Below, piece after piece: positions 14,835 through 22,403 of a stretch of DNA of 64,000 bases. Positions within the stretch are counted from its first letter, which is position 1. Every line of letters starts with the position of its first letter. Source of the DNA: Saprospiraceae bacterium (GTDB taxonomy: Bacteria > Bacteroidota > Bacteroidia > Chitinophagales > Saprospiraceae); the NCBI GenBank assembly GCA_016714985.1, contig JADKBS010000014.1:137769-201768 (forward strand), written 5' to 3'. The notes below the pieces were generated by a model, which worked only from the letters and a program-made list of their open reading frames with translations, did no database searches and was not told the origin of the DNA. A program made the position numbers and the translations under genes.

Positions 14835-15548
14835 CTAACCAATCACCTTCCCCTCGATAAACGCCATAAATTCCTCCCGTTTCCCCTTGCTCACGGGCAG
14901 TTGCTCCTTGCCGATGTGCAGTACGTTCCCCTCGATTTTCTGCACGGCGTCAATGTTCACGATATAGGTGCGGTGGATCCGGATAAATTTTGCTGAAGGC
15001 AATTCCTCCTCCAACCGCTGCATGGCCAGCCTCGCCACGATGCGCTGCGTAGTTGTGTGGATGCGCACGTACTCCCGCAGGCTCTCAATGAAAAGGATGT
15101 CGGCGAAGTTCACTTTGATGATTTGGTGGTCGGTTTTTACGAAGAAATAATCCTCCTTTATTTCTTGTGCCAACTGTTCACCCCTTTGGGGTCGACTACC
15201 CACTAATTTCGAAACCGCCTTGTAAAACCGCCCAAACTCAATCGGCTTCAACAAGTAATCCAGCACATCCAACTCATAGCCTTCGAGGGCAAATTCGGAA
15301 TAGGCCGTTGTCAGCACCACGGCAGGCGGGTTTTTTAGCATCCGCAGGAGTTGCAGACCAGTGAGGTCGGGCATCTGGATGTCCAAGAAGAGGAGGTCAA
15401 CGGGTTTTTCCTGCAAAATGGCCTTTGCAGCAATGGCACTATGGGCCGTGCCGATAACCGTCAATTCGGGGATTTTGGCGGCGTAGGCCAGCAACAGCTC
15501 CACGGCTGGCTTTTCATCATCCACGATTAGGGTTTTTGTTTGAAACAT
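14835..15548 (-). CDS. LytTR-family response regulator
   Basis: The receiver domain has the acidic pocket DDE (10-12), the phospho-acceptor Asp in LLFLDIQMPD (Asp56), the switch Thr/Ser in VVLTTAYSEFA and Lys101 in LLKPI. A LytTR DNA-binding domain follows (ADILFIESLREYVRIHTT, ARLAMQRLEEELP, KFIRIHRTYIVNIDAVQKI). It controls transcription after phosphorylation by a LytS-like kinase. The obvious partner is at 17133-18128 on the same strand, but the two are separated by a plus-strand gene pair (15622-17053), which breaks what is normally an operon. ATG 15548 is preferred over one 18 nt upstream. Confidence 0.92.
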   Translation of the reverse strand: MFQTKTLIVDDEKPAVELLLAYAAKIPELTVIGTAHSAIAAKAILQEKPVDLLFLDIQMPDLTGLQLLRMLKNPPAVVLTTAYSEFALEGYELDVLDYLLKPIEFGRFYKAVSKLVGSRPQRGEQLAQEIKEDYFFVKTDHQIIKVNFADILFIESLREYVRIHTTTQRIVARLAMQRLEEELPSAKFIRIHRTYIVNIDAVQKIEGNVLHIGKEQLPVSKGKREEFMAFIEGKVIG

Positions 15549-15621
15549 TTTGTGATAAAATTTCAAAAAAAATGCACGAATTTGGTTTTATTGTTTTACA
15601 TTCGCCACTCAATCACCCGTT

Positions 15622-15894
15622 ATGCCGACTGTAAAATTCACCTACGCCTTGCGGCGGTTTTTTCCTTCGTTGAAAGACACAGAAGTCAGCAGCGAGAGCC
15701 TGCCCGACCTCCTGCAAAGTATTGACGCCCATTACCCCGGCATCCGCACCTATGTGGTGGATGAGCGGGGTGCCTTGCGCAAGCACGTCCTCATCTTCAT
15801 TGACGGCGAAGTTATCAACGACCGCTCAACACTCAGCGACCAATTTAGCGAAAATAGTGAGATACATATCATGCAATCCTTGTCAGGAGGTTGA
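15622..15894 (+). CDS. MoaD/ThiS-family ubiquitin-like protein
   Basis: A 90-residue beta-grasp protein. Hydrophobic strands (TVKFTYALRRFF, HVLIFIDGEVIN) and the acidic loop are family-typical, and it ends ...MQSLSGG with the C-terminal Gly-Gly that E1-like enzymes adenylate and thiolate or conjugate. Molybdopterin (MoaE, MoeB) or thiamine (ThiF, ThiG) partners are absent nearby; instead it is followed 82 nt later by a beta-propeller gene. The same pairing is, to my recollection, seen in other bacteria. The last Gly codon is the first base pairs of a perfect 35-bp inverted repeat. Confidence 0.85.
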   Translation: MPTVKFTYALRRFFPSLKDTEVSSESLPDLLQSIDAHYPGIRTYVVDERGALRKHVLIFIDGEVINDRSTLSDQFSENSEIHIMQSLSGG

Positions 15895-15972
15895 TAAAGT
15901 TGATGGGGTTGATAAGGGTTGATGAGAACCCGGGCCCCATCAACCCTTATCAACCCCATCAACTTTATCAAC
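15890..15972. repeat. Perfect 35-bp inverted repeat filling the MoaD-propeller gap
   Basis: Positions 15890-15924 and 15938-15972 are exact reverse complements (35 of 35) around a 13-nt GC-rich loop (AGAACCCGGGCCC). Each arm is itself built from ~9-nt units starting GTTGAT (GTTGATAAA, GTTGATGGG, GTTGATAAG). The left arm overlaps the final codon and stop of the MoaD gene; the right arm ends 4 nt before the next ATG. In RNA this would be a very stable hairpin next to the downstream start, able to stop transcription, shield or process the mRNA, or block translation. Confidence 0.95.
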
Positions 15973-15976
15973 AAAT

Positions 15977-17053
15977 ATGAAAAATTCCCTCCTCCTCGGC
16001 ACCCGCAAGGGCCTCATCGTTTGCCGTCGGCAACACGGCAACTGGAAAATCAGCGACCTCCACTTCGAGGGCGTGCCCGTCTCCATCGCCTACGCCGACG
16101 AGCGCAACGGCACTTGGTGGGCCTGCCTCGACCACGGCCATTGGGGCGTAAAGCTCCACCGTTCCAACGACGAAGGCCGCACTTGGGCGGAAGTCAACGC
16201 CCCCGCTTACCCCGAAGGTGCTGAAATCAAGCCCGGCGAAGCAGCCACTACCCGCTACCTCTGGTCGGTGGCGCACGGCGGCGTCAACAACCCAAACCGA
16301 CTTTGGATTGGCACCGAACCCGGTGGTCTTTTTCGCAGCGACGATGGTGGCGAGAACTTTCAATTCATCGAGCCGCTCTGGAACCACCCCAGCCGAACGG
16401 GCTGGATGGGCGCTGGGTGTGACCATGCTGGTATCCATTCCATCGTCGTTGACCCACGCAACGAAGACCGCCTGCTGGTCGGCGTGAGCGTGGCCGGGGT
16501 GTTTGAAACAACCGACGCTGGTCAAACTTGGGCCGTGCGCAACAAGGGCATGTTCGCCGAGTACCTGCCCGACCCCGAAAGCGAAGTGGGGCAAGACCCG
16601 CACATTCTCGTAGCTGCGCCCTCGAACCCCGACGTGATTTGGCAGCAAAACCATTGCGGCGTCTATCGCTCGGTGGATGCTGGCGCAAATTGGCAGAACG
16701 TTTCCGATGTACACGGAATCGCCAAGTTCGGCTTCGGCATTGCCGTCGCACACGACAACCCCGACCAAGCATGGGTGGCCCCCGGCACCAGTGACGAGAA
16801 GCGGGTTGCCTTCGGCAATGCCCTCTGCATCTGCCGCACCGACGATGGCGGCCAATCGTGGCAAACCTTCCGAAAGGGATTGCCGCAGGAGCATTGCTTC
16901 GACATCGTTTACCGCCATGCCCTCGCCGCCGCTGGCGACGACGTGGTTTTCGGCACGACGACTGGCAATGTTTTTACCTCCAACGATAGGGGTGAATCTT
17001 GGGATTTGTTGAGCAATTACCTGCCGATGGTGTATTCTGTGCAGTTGATTTGA
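15977..17053 (+). CDS. BNR/VPS10-like beta-propeller protein (exo-sialidase-like fold)
   Basis: A 358-residue propeller made of Asp-box/BNR blades: HRSNDEGRTWAEV, GLFRSDDGGENFQFI, GVFETTDAGQTWAVR, GVYRSVDAGANWQNV, CICRTDDGGQSWQTF, VFTSNDRGESWDLL. It opens MKNSLLLGTRKGLIVCRR with no signal peptide, so it is probably cytoplasmic, unlike true secreted sialidases. The catalytic Arg triad and nucleophile Tyr of sialidases could not be recognised, so enzyme activity is unproven. It is paired with the MoaD-like gene; a beta-propeller plus ubiquitin-like partner suggests a conserved but uncharacterised module. Confidence 0.82.
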   Translation: MKNSLLLGTRKGLIVCRRQHGNWKISDLHFEGVPVSIAYADERNGTWWACLDHGHWGVKLHRSNDEGRTWAEVNAPAYPEGAEIKPGEAATTRYLWSVAHGGVNNPNRLWIGTEPGGLFRSDDGGENFQFIEPLWNHPSRTGWMGAGCDHAGIHSIVVDPRNEDRLLVGVSVAGVFETTDAGQTWAVRNKGMFAEYLPDPESEVGQDPHILVAAPSNPDVIWQQNHCGVYRSVDAGANWQNVSDVHGIAKFGFGIAVAHDNPDQAWVAPGTSDEKRVAFGNALCICRTDDGGQSWQTFRKGLPQEHCFDIVYRHALAAAGDDVVFGTTTGNVFTSNDRGESWDLLSNYLPMVYSVQLI

Positions 17054-17064
17054 GTTGGGATGCG

Positions 17065-17126
17065 AGGAGGATGGTTACACAGATTAAATCCGTTGGAATC
17101 AGTCCAATCCGTGTAACCATCCTCCT
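17065..17126. terminator. Bidirectional terminator-like 16-bp inverted repeat
   Basis: AGGAGGATGGTTACAC (17065-17080) and its exact complement (17111-17126) flank a 30-nt loop, all between the convergent ends of the propeller gene (17053) and the histidine kinase (17133). Placement fits a shared terminator. The wording of the loop (AATCCGTT...TCCAATCCG) resembles dispersed Bacteroidota intergenic repeats. No T-run follows on either strand. Confidence 0.65.
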
Positions 17127-17132
17127 AGCGTT

Positions 17133-18128
17133 TCAAAGCACCAGCTTTAGCTGGACGGAATAAATCCCGTTATCCGCTTTTTGCGAAAGCTCATAGCTAC
17201 CCGGATAGGCCAAATCCAACAGCCGCTGGGCATTTTTCAGGCCGACGCCTCCACCTTGATTTGTCATTGCCGAAGGCAACCCAAAACTGTTTTCCACGGA
17301 GAAACTCAATTGCCCATCCTCTACGGTCAGATTTATGCGTATGAATGCATCAGGATTGGCGTCCACATCGCAGTGCTTGAAGCTGTTTTCGATGAAATTG
17401 ATGAGCAGCAGCGGCGCAATTTCATGCTGATTTTCAATGCCTTCGTCATAAAAATCCACGTCCAGCGCATCGCCGTGGCGTAGGCGTTGCAGCGCAATAA
17501 AATCCTGCAACAGTTCGGCCTCCTTTAGCAGGCTGACCCGCTCCCGGCTGCCATCGTAGAGGTGGTAGCGCATGATTTTGGAGAGCGTTGCAATCATCGG
17601 GGCGGTGTTCGGGTGCTGGCGGTAGGCGAGGGAGTAGATATTGTTCAAGGTGTTGAAGAGGAAATGGGGGTTCACTTGTGTTTTGAGAAATTTCAGCTCG
17701 CCCTCCAGTTTTTCTTTTTGTAAAAACGTGGTCCGTTCCCGGTCCCGAAACCACTGCATGAAGCCGCCGAACATGGTGCTGAGGAGGAACAGCGCCAGTA
17801 CTTGCACCGATAGGAAGAAGTAGGCAGGCCAGCCGTAGCGTTCACACAAGTAAAGTCCGAAAAGGTGGTTGGTCTGGAATCGGAGCAAAATCAGAACAAG
17901 CACTAACCCAATCCCCAGCATTGCGAAGCGGCTGTATTGCTTTTCCAATAAATTAGGCAGTATAAAAAATAGGTTGCTATAGATGACCAGCCCACCAAAA
18001 ACGATGCTGTTCCAGACAAAGGCCCAGCCCTGTGCCCGGTCGCCAAGCAGCGTGCCGCCCGTGCCAACGACGGTCAGGTAGAATAGCCAAAAGACCAGAT
18101 GGCCGATGATTGAAACTTTGTTTTTCAT
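17133..18128 (-). CDS. LytS-like sensor histidine kinase (His_kinase family)
   Basis: About 331 residues. Four N-terminal transmembrane helices (for example IGHLVFWLFYLTVVGTGG and FAMLGIGLVLVLILL) are followed by a cytoplasmic coiled coil and the His_kinase signature FLKTQVNPHFLFNTLNNIYSLA, whose PHFLFN His is phosphorylated. The ATPase domain has LLLINFIENSFKHC (N-box) and GGGVGLKNAQRLL (G-box). It signals to LytTR regulators; the only one nearby is at 14835-15548. The start is set at the ATG at 18128 because the longer reading adds 35 unlikely residues before the first helix. The protein has no extracytoplasmic ligand domain. Confidence 0.9.
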   Translation of the reverse strand: MKNKVSIIGHLVFWLFYLTVVGTGGTLLGDRAQGWAFVWNSIVFGGLVIYSNLFFILPNLLEKQYSRFAMLGIGLVLVLILLRFQTNHLFGLYLCERYGWPAYFFLSVQVLALFLLSTMFGGFMQWFRDRERTTFLQKEKLEGELKFLKTQVNPHFLFNTLNNIYSLAYRQHPNTAPMIATLSKIMRYHLYDGSRERVSLLKEAELLQDFIALQRLRHGDALDVDFYDEGIENQHEIAPLLLINFIENSFKHCDVDANPDAFIRINLTVEDGQLSFSVENSFGLPSAMTNQGGGVGLKNAQRLLDLAYPGSYELSQKADNGIYSVQLKLVL

Positions 18129-18208
18129 GGTGGCCAAAGGTAAGTATTGCCTCGTTTGGCCGCTGAAAATTGCAACGAACGGCTCGATTTGCGCAGCGAA
18201 CCAACAAA

Positions 18209-18245
18209 AAAAGCAGCCGGCGGGGCTTCCCAACCAACTGCTTTT
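18209..18245 (-). terminator. Intrinsic terminator of the hemerythrin-like gene
   Basis: On the minus strand an 8-bp stem (AAAAGCAG / CTGCTTTT) encloses a GC-rich loop and is followed by a run of T, 35 nt after the stop of the gene ending at 18280. It also lies upstream of the kinase gene and separates the two units. Confidence 0.65.
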
Positions 18246-18279
18246 AAATTGTTTTCAAACGGTTTCACCTTGTTCTAGC

Positions 18280-18966
18280 TTAAAAAGCGGCTATCATTAG
18301 CTTGCTCTCCAGTTTGAGAACATCGGGGGTCGGCAATGTCTTTTTAGCAATGGCCATCACTTGCTCGAAGAAAGCAGGCGGCGCACCAGCTTGGATACCG
18401 GCGAGGAGTTCTATCCGCTCATTCAGGTTCAAGGCAGGGATGAGGTATTTTGCCCATGAAAGCATCACTTCGGGCGGGATGCTGCGAACGATTTGGACGT
18501 GCAGCCCGATGATTTCCATGTCCGAAAAATGCTTCCAAAGCAGCTGTTGCGTCACGGTTTCTTCCTCCAACATGTGCTCCAGGTGGGCAGCGTACAGCTT
18601 GCCGAGGTCTTGGTAAAAAGCGTAGCCCATCGCCCTTGCCTTGGTGTCTGAGAGGCGTGGGTCAAGGATTGCCTCCAATTTGGCCAATACCTCAACTTGA
18701 AGCGCTTCGAGGGCAACATGGTCTTGCTCGTCGTGGTCGGCACTGCCGGGCACTCGCTGTTCCAAGGATTTCAGGATGAACTCGTTTTCGAGGTGAGCAT
18801 GCTCTTCGAGCAATCCACCGAACTCGTCTAACTGGGATTTCAGGTCGGCGACTTGGGCCTTGTCGGTGTAGTCCAAATTGCCTGCTTTCATGATGAGCTG
18901 CGCAAAAGCATAACGGATGCCCTTGTGCGGTGTGACTACGAGCGATGGTCGGGTTGATTGTTCCAT
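18280..18966 (-). CDS. Hemerythrin-like domain protein
   Basis: A 228-residue four-helix-bundle protein. His and acidic ligands typical of hemerythrin di-iron sites appear in order: TPHKGIRYAF near the N-terminus, EEHAHLENEFIL, DHDEQDHVALEAL and AAHLEHMLEEE. A C-terminal helical extension (PPEVMLSWAKYLIPALNLNERIELLAGI) continues beyond the metal domain. Such proteins bind O2, NO or iron or act in redox sensing. It is flanked by its own terminator and an upstream inverted repeat, so it is probably monocistronic. Confidence 0.78.
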   Translation of the reverse strand: MEQSTRPSLVVTPHKGIRYAFAQLIMKAGNLDYTDKAQVADLKSQLDEFGGLLEEHAHLENEFILKSLEQRVPGSADHDEQDHVALEALQVEVLAKLEAILDPRLSDTKARAMGYAFYQDLGKLYAAHLEHMLEEETVTQQLLWKHFSDMEIIGLHVQIVRSIPPEVMLSWAKYLIPALNLNERIELLAGIQAGAPPAFFEQVMAIAKKTLPTPDVLKLESKLMIAAF

Positions 18967-18994
18967 TTGAATTCTTTTTAGGTTTGAAAAATTA

Positions 18995-19052
18995 AGACTT
19001 TAGATGGGAGACATTAGACATTAGATGAAGGCTAGTCTAATTTCTAAAGTCT
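18995..19052. repeat. Short inverted repeat upstream of the hemerythrin-like gene
   Basis: AGACTTTAGA (18995-19004) and TCTAAAGTCT (19043-19052) are exact complements around a loop made of repeated GACATTAGA-like units. It sits 29 nt before the start codon at 18966 on the transcribed side, so it could act as a 5' UTR hairpin, or be one more of the dispersed tandem/inverted repeats in this window. Confidence 0.6.
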
Positions 19053-19274
19053 ATTTTCTATTGTCCAATCACGCTGCAAAGGTGCAGGCAAGACCCCGGC
19101 ACTCGAAATCACATGAAAGGAGGGAAGTAGGAGTGTTTTGGTAGGTACACACCACATGATTATGTGATAAGCACAATGGCGCTTTTCCATTCGCAGGAAT
19201 AATCACGCCATTCGTTGCATTTTTCTGAAAGGGACTGACCGAATCCCCAGTTTTGCCCTGCAATTCAAAAAAAC

Positions 19275-20552
19275 ATGAGCGCAACGGTCAGAACTATCCT
19301 TTTCTATACATTTTTGGTTTTTGGGCTTTCGGCCTTCGGCCAAACAGGCACCAGCCTTGCCGAATGCTACCGCTTGGCCGAGGCCAATACGGCCATTGCC
19401 CAAAACCCGCAGCTCTTCGAGAAAATCACGGCATTGAAACTGGAAAACCTGGACGCCAGCCGCCTGCCCACGCTGCAATGGAACGCCAAAGCCACTTGGC
19501 AAAACGAGGTTTTTGGCCTTCCGTTCAGCTTCCCTGGCGTGGAGGTGAATATCCCGAAGACGAATATCGTCACTAACGTAGAAGCCAATTACGTGGTACT
19601 CGACGGCGGGCTTGCCGAGGCGAAAAAAACAGTAGAAAAAGCCAAGTTAGCCGTTGACAATCAATCGGTTGTGGTGGAATTGAACAAGCTGCGGGAACAG
19701 GTGGACAGGTTCTTTTTCGGTGCGCTGCTGCTCCAAGAACAAACCAAAACCCTTGACCTGACGCTGAAGGATTTGCAAGCAAAAACCACCCAAGCAGAGG
19801 CAGCAGTCCGCCACGGCGTTGCCCTTGAAAGCGAGGTGTTGAAGCTGCGTGTGGAACAGTTGAAAATCCAATCGAAAATTGAAGAAGTGCAAAGCGATAG
19901 GCGGGCACTATTGTCGGTTTTGAGCAGTCTCATTGGGCAAAACTTAAACGAGGACGCAAAGCTAGACCTGCCCAATCCGCAATCCGCAATCCAAAATCCG
20001 CAATTGAACAGGCCCGAACTTGCCCTTTTCGACCTCCAGAAACAACAAGTCCTTGCCGCTGCCGACCTGATTGACGCCCAATGGAAACCCAAGCTTGCCG
20101 CCTTTGCCACCACGGGCCTCGGCTATCCCGACCCGCTGAATTTTTTCGATGATAAAATCAGCCCTTACTTCATCGGCGGGGTGCAGTTCCAGTGGAAGTT
20201 CTGGGACTGGAAACAAGCGGAACGGGAGCGGGAAGTGCTTTCTGTGCAGACGCAACTGATTGAAAATCAGAAACAAACGTTCACCCAGACGCTCCAGCAC
20301 CAGGACGGCAAGTTCCGGGAGGACGTTGCGAAACTGCAAAACCAAATCCGGCGGGACGAGGAGGTGGCCAAGCTGCAAGCAGAGATTTTGAAGCAGCTTT
20401 CCAGCCAGCTCGAAAACGGTGTGACCACTGCCACTGACTACCTCCTTCAATCCGACGCCGAGCTTCAGGCTAGGCTGGCAATGGAGGCGCACCGGGTGCA
20501 GTTGGCGCAGGTGGAGGCGGCTTGGCGGACGCTGTTAGGGAGTGACGATTGA
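19275..20552 (+). CDS. TolC-like outer-membrane efflux protein
   Basis: A 425-residue outer-membrane factor. A signal peptide (ending SAFGQ) is followed by two long alpha-helical hairpin halves characteristic of OEP repeats (TSLAECYRLAEANTAIAQNP opening; NQIRRDEEVAKLQAEILKQLSSQ and the late LENGVTTATDYLLQSDAELQARL element) with short barrel strands between them. It forms the trimeric outer-membrane duct of a tripartite exporter. It is the first gene of the exporter whose adaptor, ATPases and permeases follow at 21105, 22817, 24649, 26199 and 27406. A dispersed CAATCCG-type repeat is embedded in frame at 19973-20005. Confidence 0.9.
   Translation: MSATVRTILFYTFLVFGLSAFGQTGTSLAECYRLAEANTAIAQNPQLFEKITALKLENLDASRLPTLQWNAKATWQNEVFGLPFSFPGVEVNIPKTNIVTNVEANYVVLDGGLAEAKKTVEKAKLAVDNQSVVVELNKLREQVDRFFFGALLLQEQTKTLDLTLKDLQAKTTQAEAAVRHGVALESEVLKLRVEQLKIQSKIEEVQSDRRALLSVLSSLIGQNLNEDAKLDLPNPQSAIQNPQLNRPELALFDLQKQQVLAAADLIDAQWKPKLAAFATTGLGYPDPLNFFDDKISPYFIGGVQFQWKFWDWKQAEREREVLSVQTQLIENQKQTFTQTLQHQDGKFREDVAKLQNQIRRDEEVAKLQAEILKQLSSQLENGVTTATDYLLQSDAELQARLAMEAHRVQLAQVEAAWRTLLGSDD
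19973..20005 (+). repeat. CAATCCG repeat embedded in the TolC-like coding sequence
   Basis: Four CAATCCG/CAAAATCCG-like units lie within the open frame and encode the low-complexity segment NPQSAIQNPQL in the loop between the two OEP halves. Frame is kept. The same wording recurs at 27826-27906 and 37623-37656, also inside genes. Confidence 0.8.
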
Positions 20553-20580
20553 CGAATTACGATTTGCGAAGGACAAGTGG

Positions 20581-20873
20581 TCAATATCTGAAGTCTTGAC
20601 GATTGTCAAGGACGGCAAGGATTTCAACTTCTTTTCTGACTTCGTCAATTCGATAGTAAGCTGAAACTTGCTTGTTGATAACGCATTTCCGAAGGCCGGG
20701 AAAATGCTGGGCGACAGGAGAGGAGTATGGGAAACGACCAATGGATTCCATGGTTCGCTCCAGTTTGTCGAGGAAATTATCGCTGACTTGAACCGACCAT
20801 TTCTCCTCCAAATAGTCAAGGATTTTTGATGAAGTTGGTCGTAAGCAGTTTGGGAAAGATAAACAGGCATCAT
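20581..20873 (-). pseudogene. RelE/ParE-family toxin, frame-disrupted
   Basis: The start frame (ATG 20873, overlapping the antitoxin stop by 4 nt) reads MMPVYLSQTAYDQL. The rest of a ParE-like toxin is in another frame: KILDYLEEKWSVQVSDNFLDKL, GRFPYSSPVAQHFPGLRKCVINK, VSAYYRIDEVRKEVEILAVLDNRQD. One extra base in the T5 run at about 20822-20826 (plus strand) would rejoin the two, giving LHQ-KILDYL. ParE/RelE toxins inhibit gyrase or cleave mRNA. The cassette lies antisense between the TolC-like and HlyD-like genes of the exporter. If the indel is real the toxin is dead; an assembly error is equally likely. Confidence 0.78.
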
Positions 20874-21106
20874 GGCGTTTGGCGTTGGCGTCTTTCATTC
20901 ATAAATGCTTGAAAGTCAACTCGTTTTCCTTGTTCAAGGTCGTTTAGTCCTTGCTTGATGATGGCTTTTTCACCGTCGCTGAGTTCGTCCCAGAAGTCCG
21001 TGCGGGGTTTAAGCAGGTTTTCGATTTGACGGATGACAGCTTCATCTTCGACCTCAGCCAAATGCTCGATAATGCTAAGTTTTCTCGATTCAATACTCAC
21101 ATTCAT
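20870..21106 (-). CDS. Antitoxin of the ParE-type module
   Basis: A 78-residue acidic protein (SIIEHLAEVEDEAVIRQIENLL, FWDELSDGEKAIIKQGLNDLEQG) matching the short unstable antitoxins that accompany RelE/ParE toxins; the FWDEL...I..GL.D.E.G phrase is typical. It precedes the toxin with an ATGA overlap, the normal antitoxin-first order. Its ATG (21106-21104) overlaps, on the opposite strand, the ATG of the HlyD-like gene (21105-21107), so no private promoter space exists between them. Confidence 0.75.
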   Translation of the reverse strand: MNVSIESRKLSIIEHLAEVEDEAVIRQIENLLKPRTDFWDELSDGEKAIIKQGLNDLEQGKRVDFQAFMNERRQRQTP

Positions 21107-22079
21107 GATAAAGGAATTTAGTCAAACAAAGTTAACAACTATTCTGAAAGGGAGTTTCATCTTTCTGGTGGTGCTATCTTCCTGCAAAAAAGAAGCCCCC
21201 CGCTCTGATGCCTATGGCAATTTCGAGGCCGTGGAGACCATCGTCAGTGCCGAGGCGAACGGCAAGCTGATGTTCCTGCACGTTGTCGAGGGCGAACCCC
21301 TGAAGGCAGGCGAACTGGTGGCGCTGGTGGACACAACGCTGTTCCACCTACAAAAGCAACAGGCTATCGCTAGCCTTGGCACCATCGGCAAAAAGCAGCA
21401 AGACCCCAACCCACAAATCGCCGTGTTGGAGGAGCAGCGTCGCAACCTCGTGCGGGAACGTGACCGGGTGCAGCGCCTCCTCACCGACAAGGCCGCCACG
21501 CCCAAGCAGCTCGACGACCTGTACGGCCAAATAGAAGTGGTGGACGCCCAAATCAAGGCGGCCCGCAAGCAGGCAGGCACAGTGAACACAGGCATTTTGG
21601 GCGAGAAAGACCCCGTGCTGGCGCAAGTCAAGGTGCTCGACGAGCAAATCCGCCGCTGCTACGTGCGCAATCCCGTGGATGGGACGGTGCTGACCAAAAT
21701 AGCCGAACCCGCTGAGGTAGTGGGTTTTGGCTCGCCGCTCTACAAAATCGCAGCACTCGATACGCTGGAACTGCGGGCCTACGTGAGCGGGGCGCAGTTG
21801 CCCGGCCTGAAAATCGGTCAACAGGTAAACGTGCTGGTTGACCAAAATGGGGGAGGGGTGAAGCCCATGTCCGGCACGGTCAGTTGGATTGCGAGCAAGG
21901 CCGAGTTCACGCCAAAGACCATTCAGACGCAGGAGGAGCGGGTGAACTTGGTGTATGCTTTTAAAGTGAAAGTGGCGAACGGGGAGGGGGAGTTGAAGAT
22001 TGGGATGCCGGGGGAGGTAGTTTTTAGTTCGCAGTCTTCAGGCATAGTCCCGCCTCCACAGAATGGCGGTCAAAACTAA
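21105..22079 (+). CDS. HlyD/RND-type membrane-fusion adaptor, predicted lipoprotein
   Basis: A 324-residue periplasmic adaptor. The leader ends LVVLSSCKK (lipobox), followed by the half-lipoyl strand ETIVSAEANGKLMFLHVVEGEPLKAGELVALVD, a coiled-coil hairpin (QIAVLEEQRRNLVRERDRVQRLL), the second lipoyl half (CYVRNPVDGTVLTKIAEPAEVVGFGSPLYKIA) and a barrel domain. It links the inner-membrane ABC permeases to the TolC-like duct. The ATG at 21105 is chosen because the upstream in-frame extension is the reverse complement of the antitoxin gene. Organisation matches YbhG-like exporters. Confidence 0.9.
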   Translation: MIKEFSQTKLTTILKGSFIFLVVLSSCKKEAPRSDAYGNFEAVETIVSAEANGKLMFLHVVEGEPLKAGELVALVDTTLFHLQKQQAIASLGTIGKKQQDPNPQIAVLEEQRRNLVRERDRVQRLLTDKAATPKQLDDLYGQIEVVDAQIKAARKQAGTVNTGILGEKDPVLAQVKVLDEQIRRCYVRNPVDGTVLTKIAEPAEVVGFGSPLYKIAALDTLELRAYVSGAQLPGLKIGQQVNVLVDQNGGGVKPMSGTVSWIASKAEFTPKTIQTQEERVNLVYAFKVKVANGEGELKIGMPGEVVFSSQSSGIVPPPQNGGQN

Positions 22080-22085
22080 CGGGCG

Positions 22086-22403
22086 TTAGGCTATGGGAAT
22101 GCCTGTGCGCTTTATTTCGTCTATAAATGGGCTTCCTTCTTCAAAATCGGAAGTCTTGAAGGTGTGGAACTCGAACATAAAATATGGCTTTTGGATGGAG
22201 ACATCAATGAATTTTTTTACATCTTCAAAACTGACGCCGATAAAATCATCGGCTATTAAGGCAACGTCAATGTCTGAATATTCACGTTGCTCTCCTTTGG
22301 CATACGAGCCGAAAAGGAAAGCTTTGCGGACTTTGACGCCATGTTTTTTTACGTCATCAACAAATTGGCGGACTTGTTTGACTACAGGCTGTTCTCTAAC
22401 CAT
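22086..22403 (-). CDS. MNT-type nucleotidyltransferase (antitoxin partner)
   Basis: A 105-residue minimal nucleotidyltransferase. It has the exact GSx10DxD signature (AFLFGSYAKGEQREYSDIDVAL), a third acidic residue further on, and no additional domain. In MntA/HepT-type systems such proteins AMPylate and silence the HEPN toxin encoded next to them. Here the HEPN gene is directly upstream with a 22-nt overlap. Both lie antisense between the adaptor and the first ATPase gene of the exporter. Confidence 0.87.
   Translation of the reverse strand: MVREQPVVKQVRQFVDDVKKHGVKVRKAFLFGSYAKGEQREYSDIDVALIADDFIGVSFEDVKKFIDVSIQKPYFMFEFHTFKTSDFEEGSPFIDEIKRTGIPIA

Noticed and set aside
15968..16918. Minus-strand 316-residue frame opposite the propeller gene
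   Set aside because: The plus strand holds regular BNR blades in one frame; the antisense frame has no domain and is a shadow.
15977..17053. Secreted sialidase
   Set aside because: No signal peptide or T9SS domain and no recognisable Arg triad; only the BNR fold is supported.
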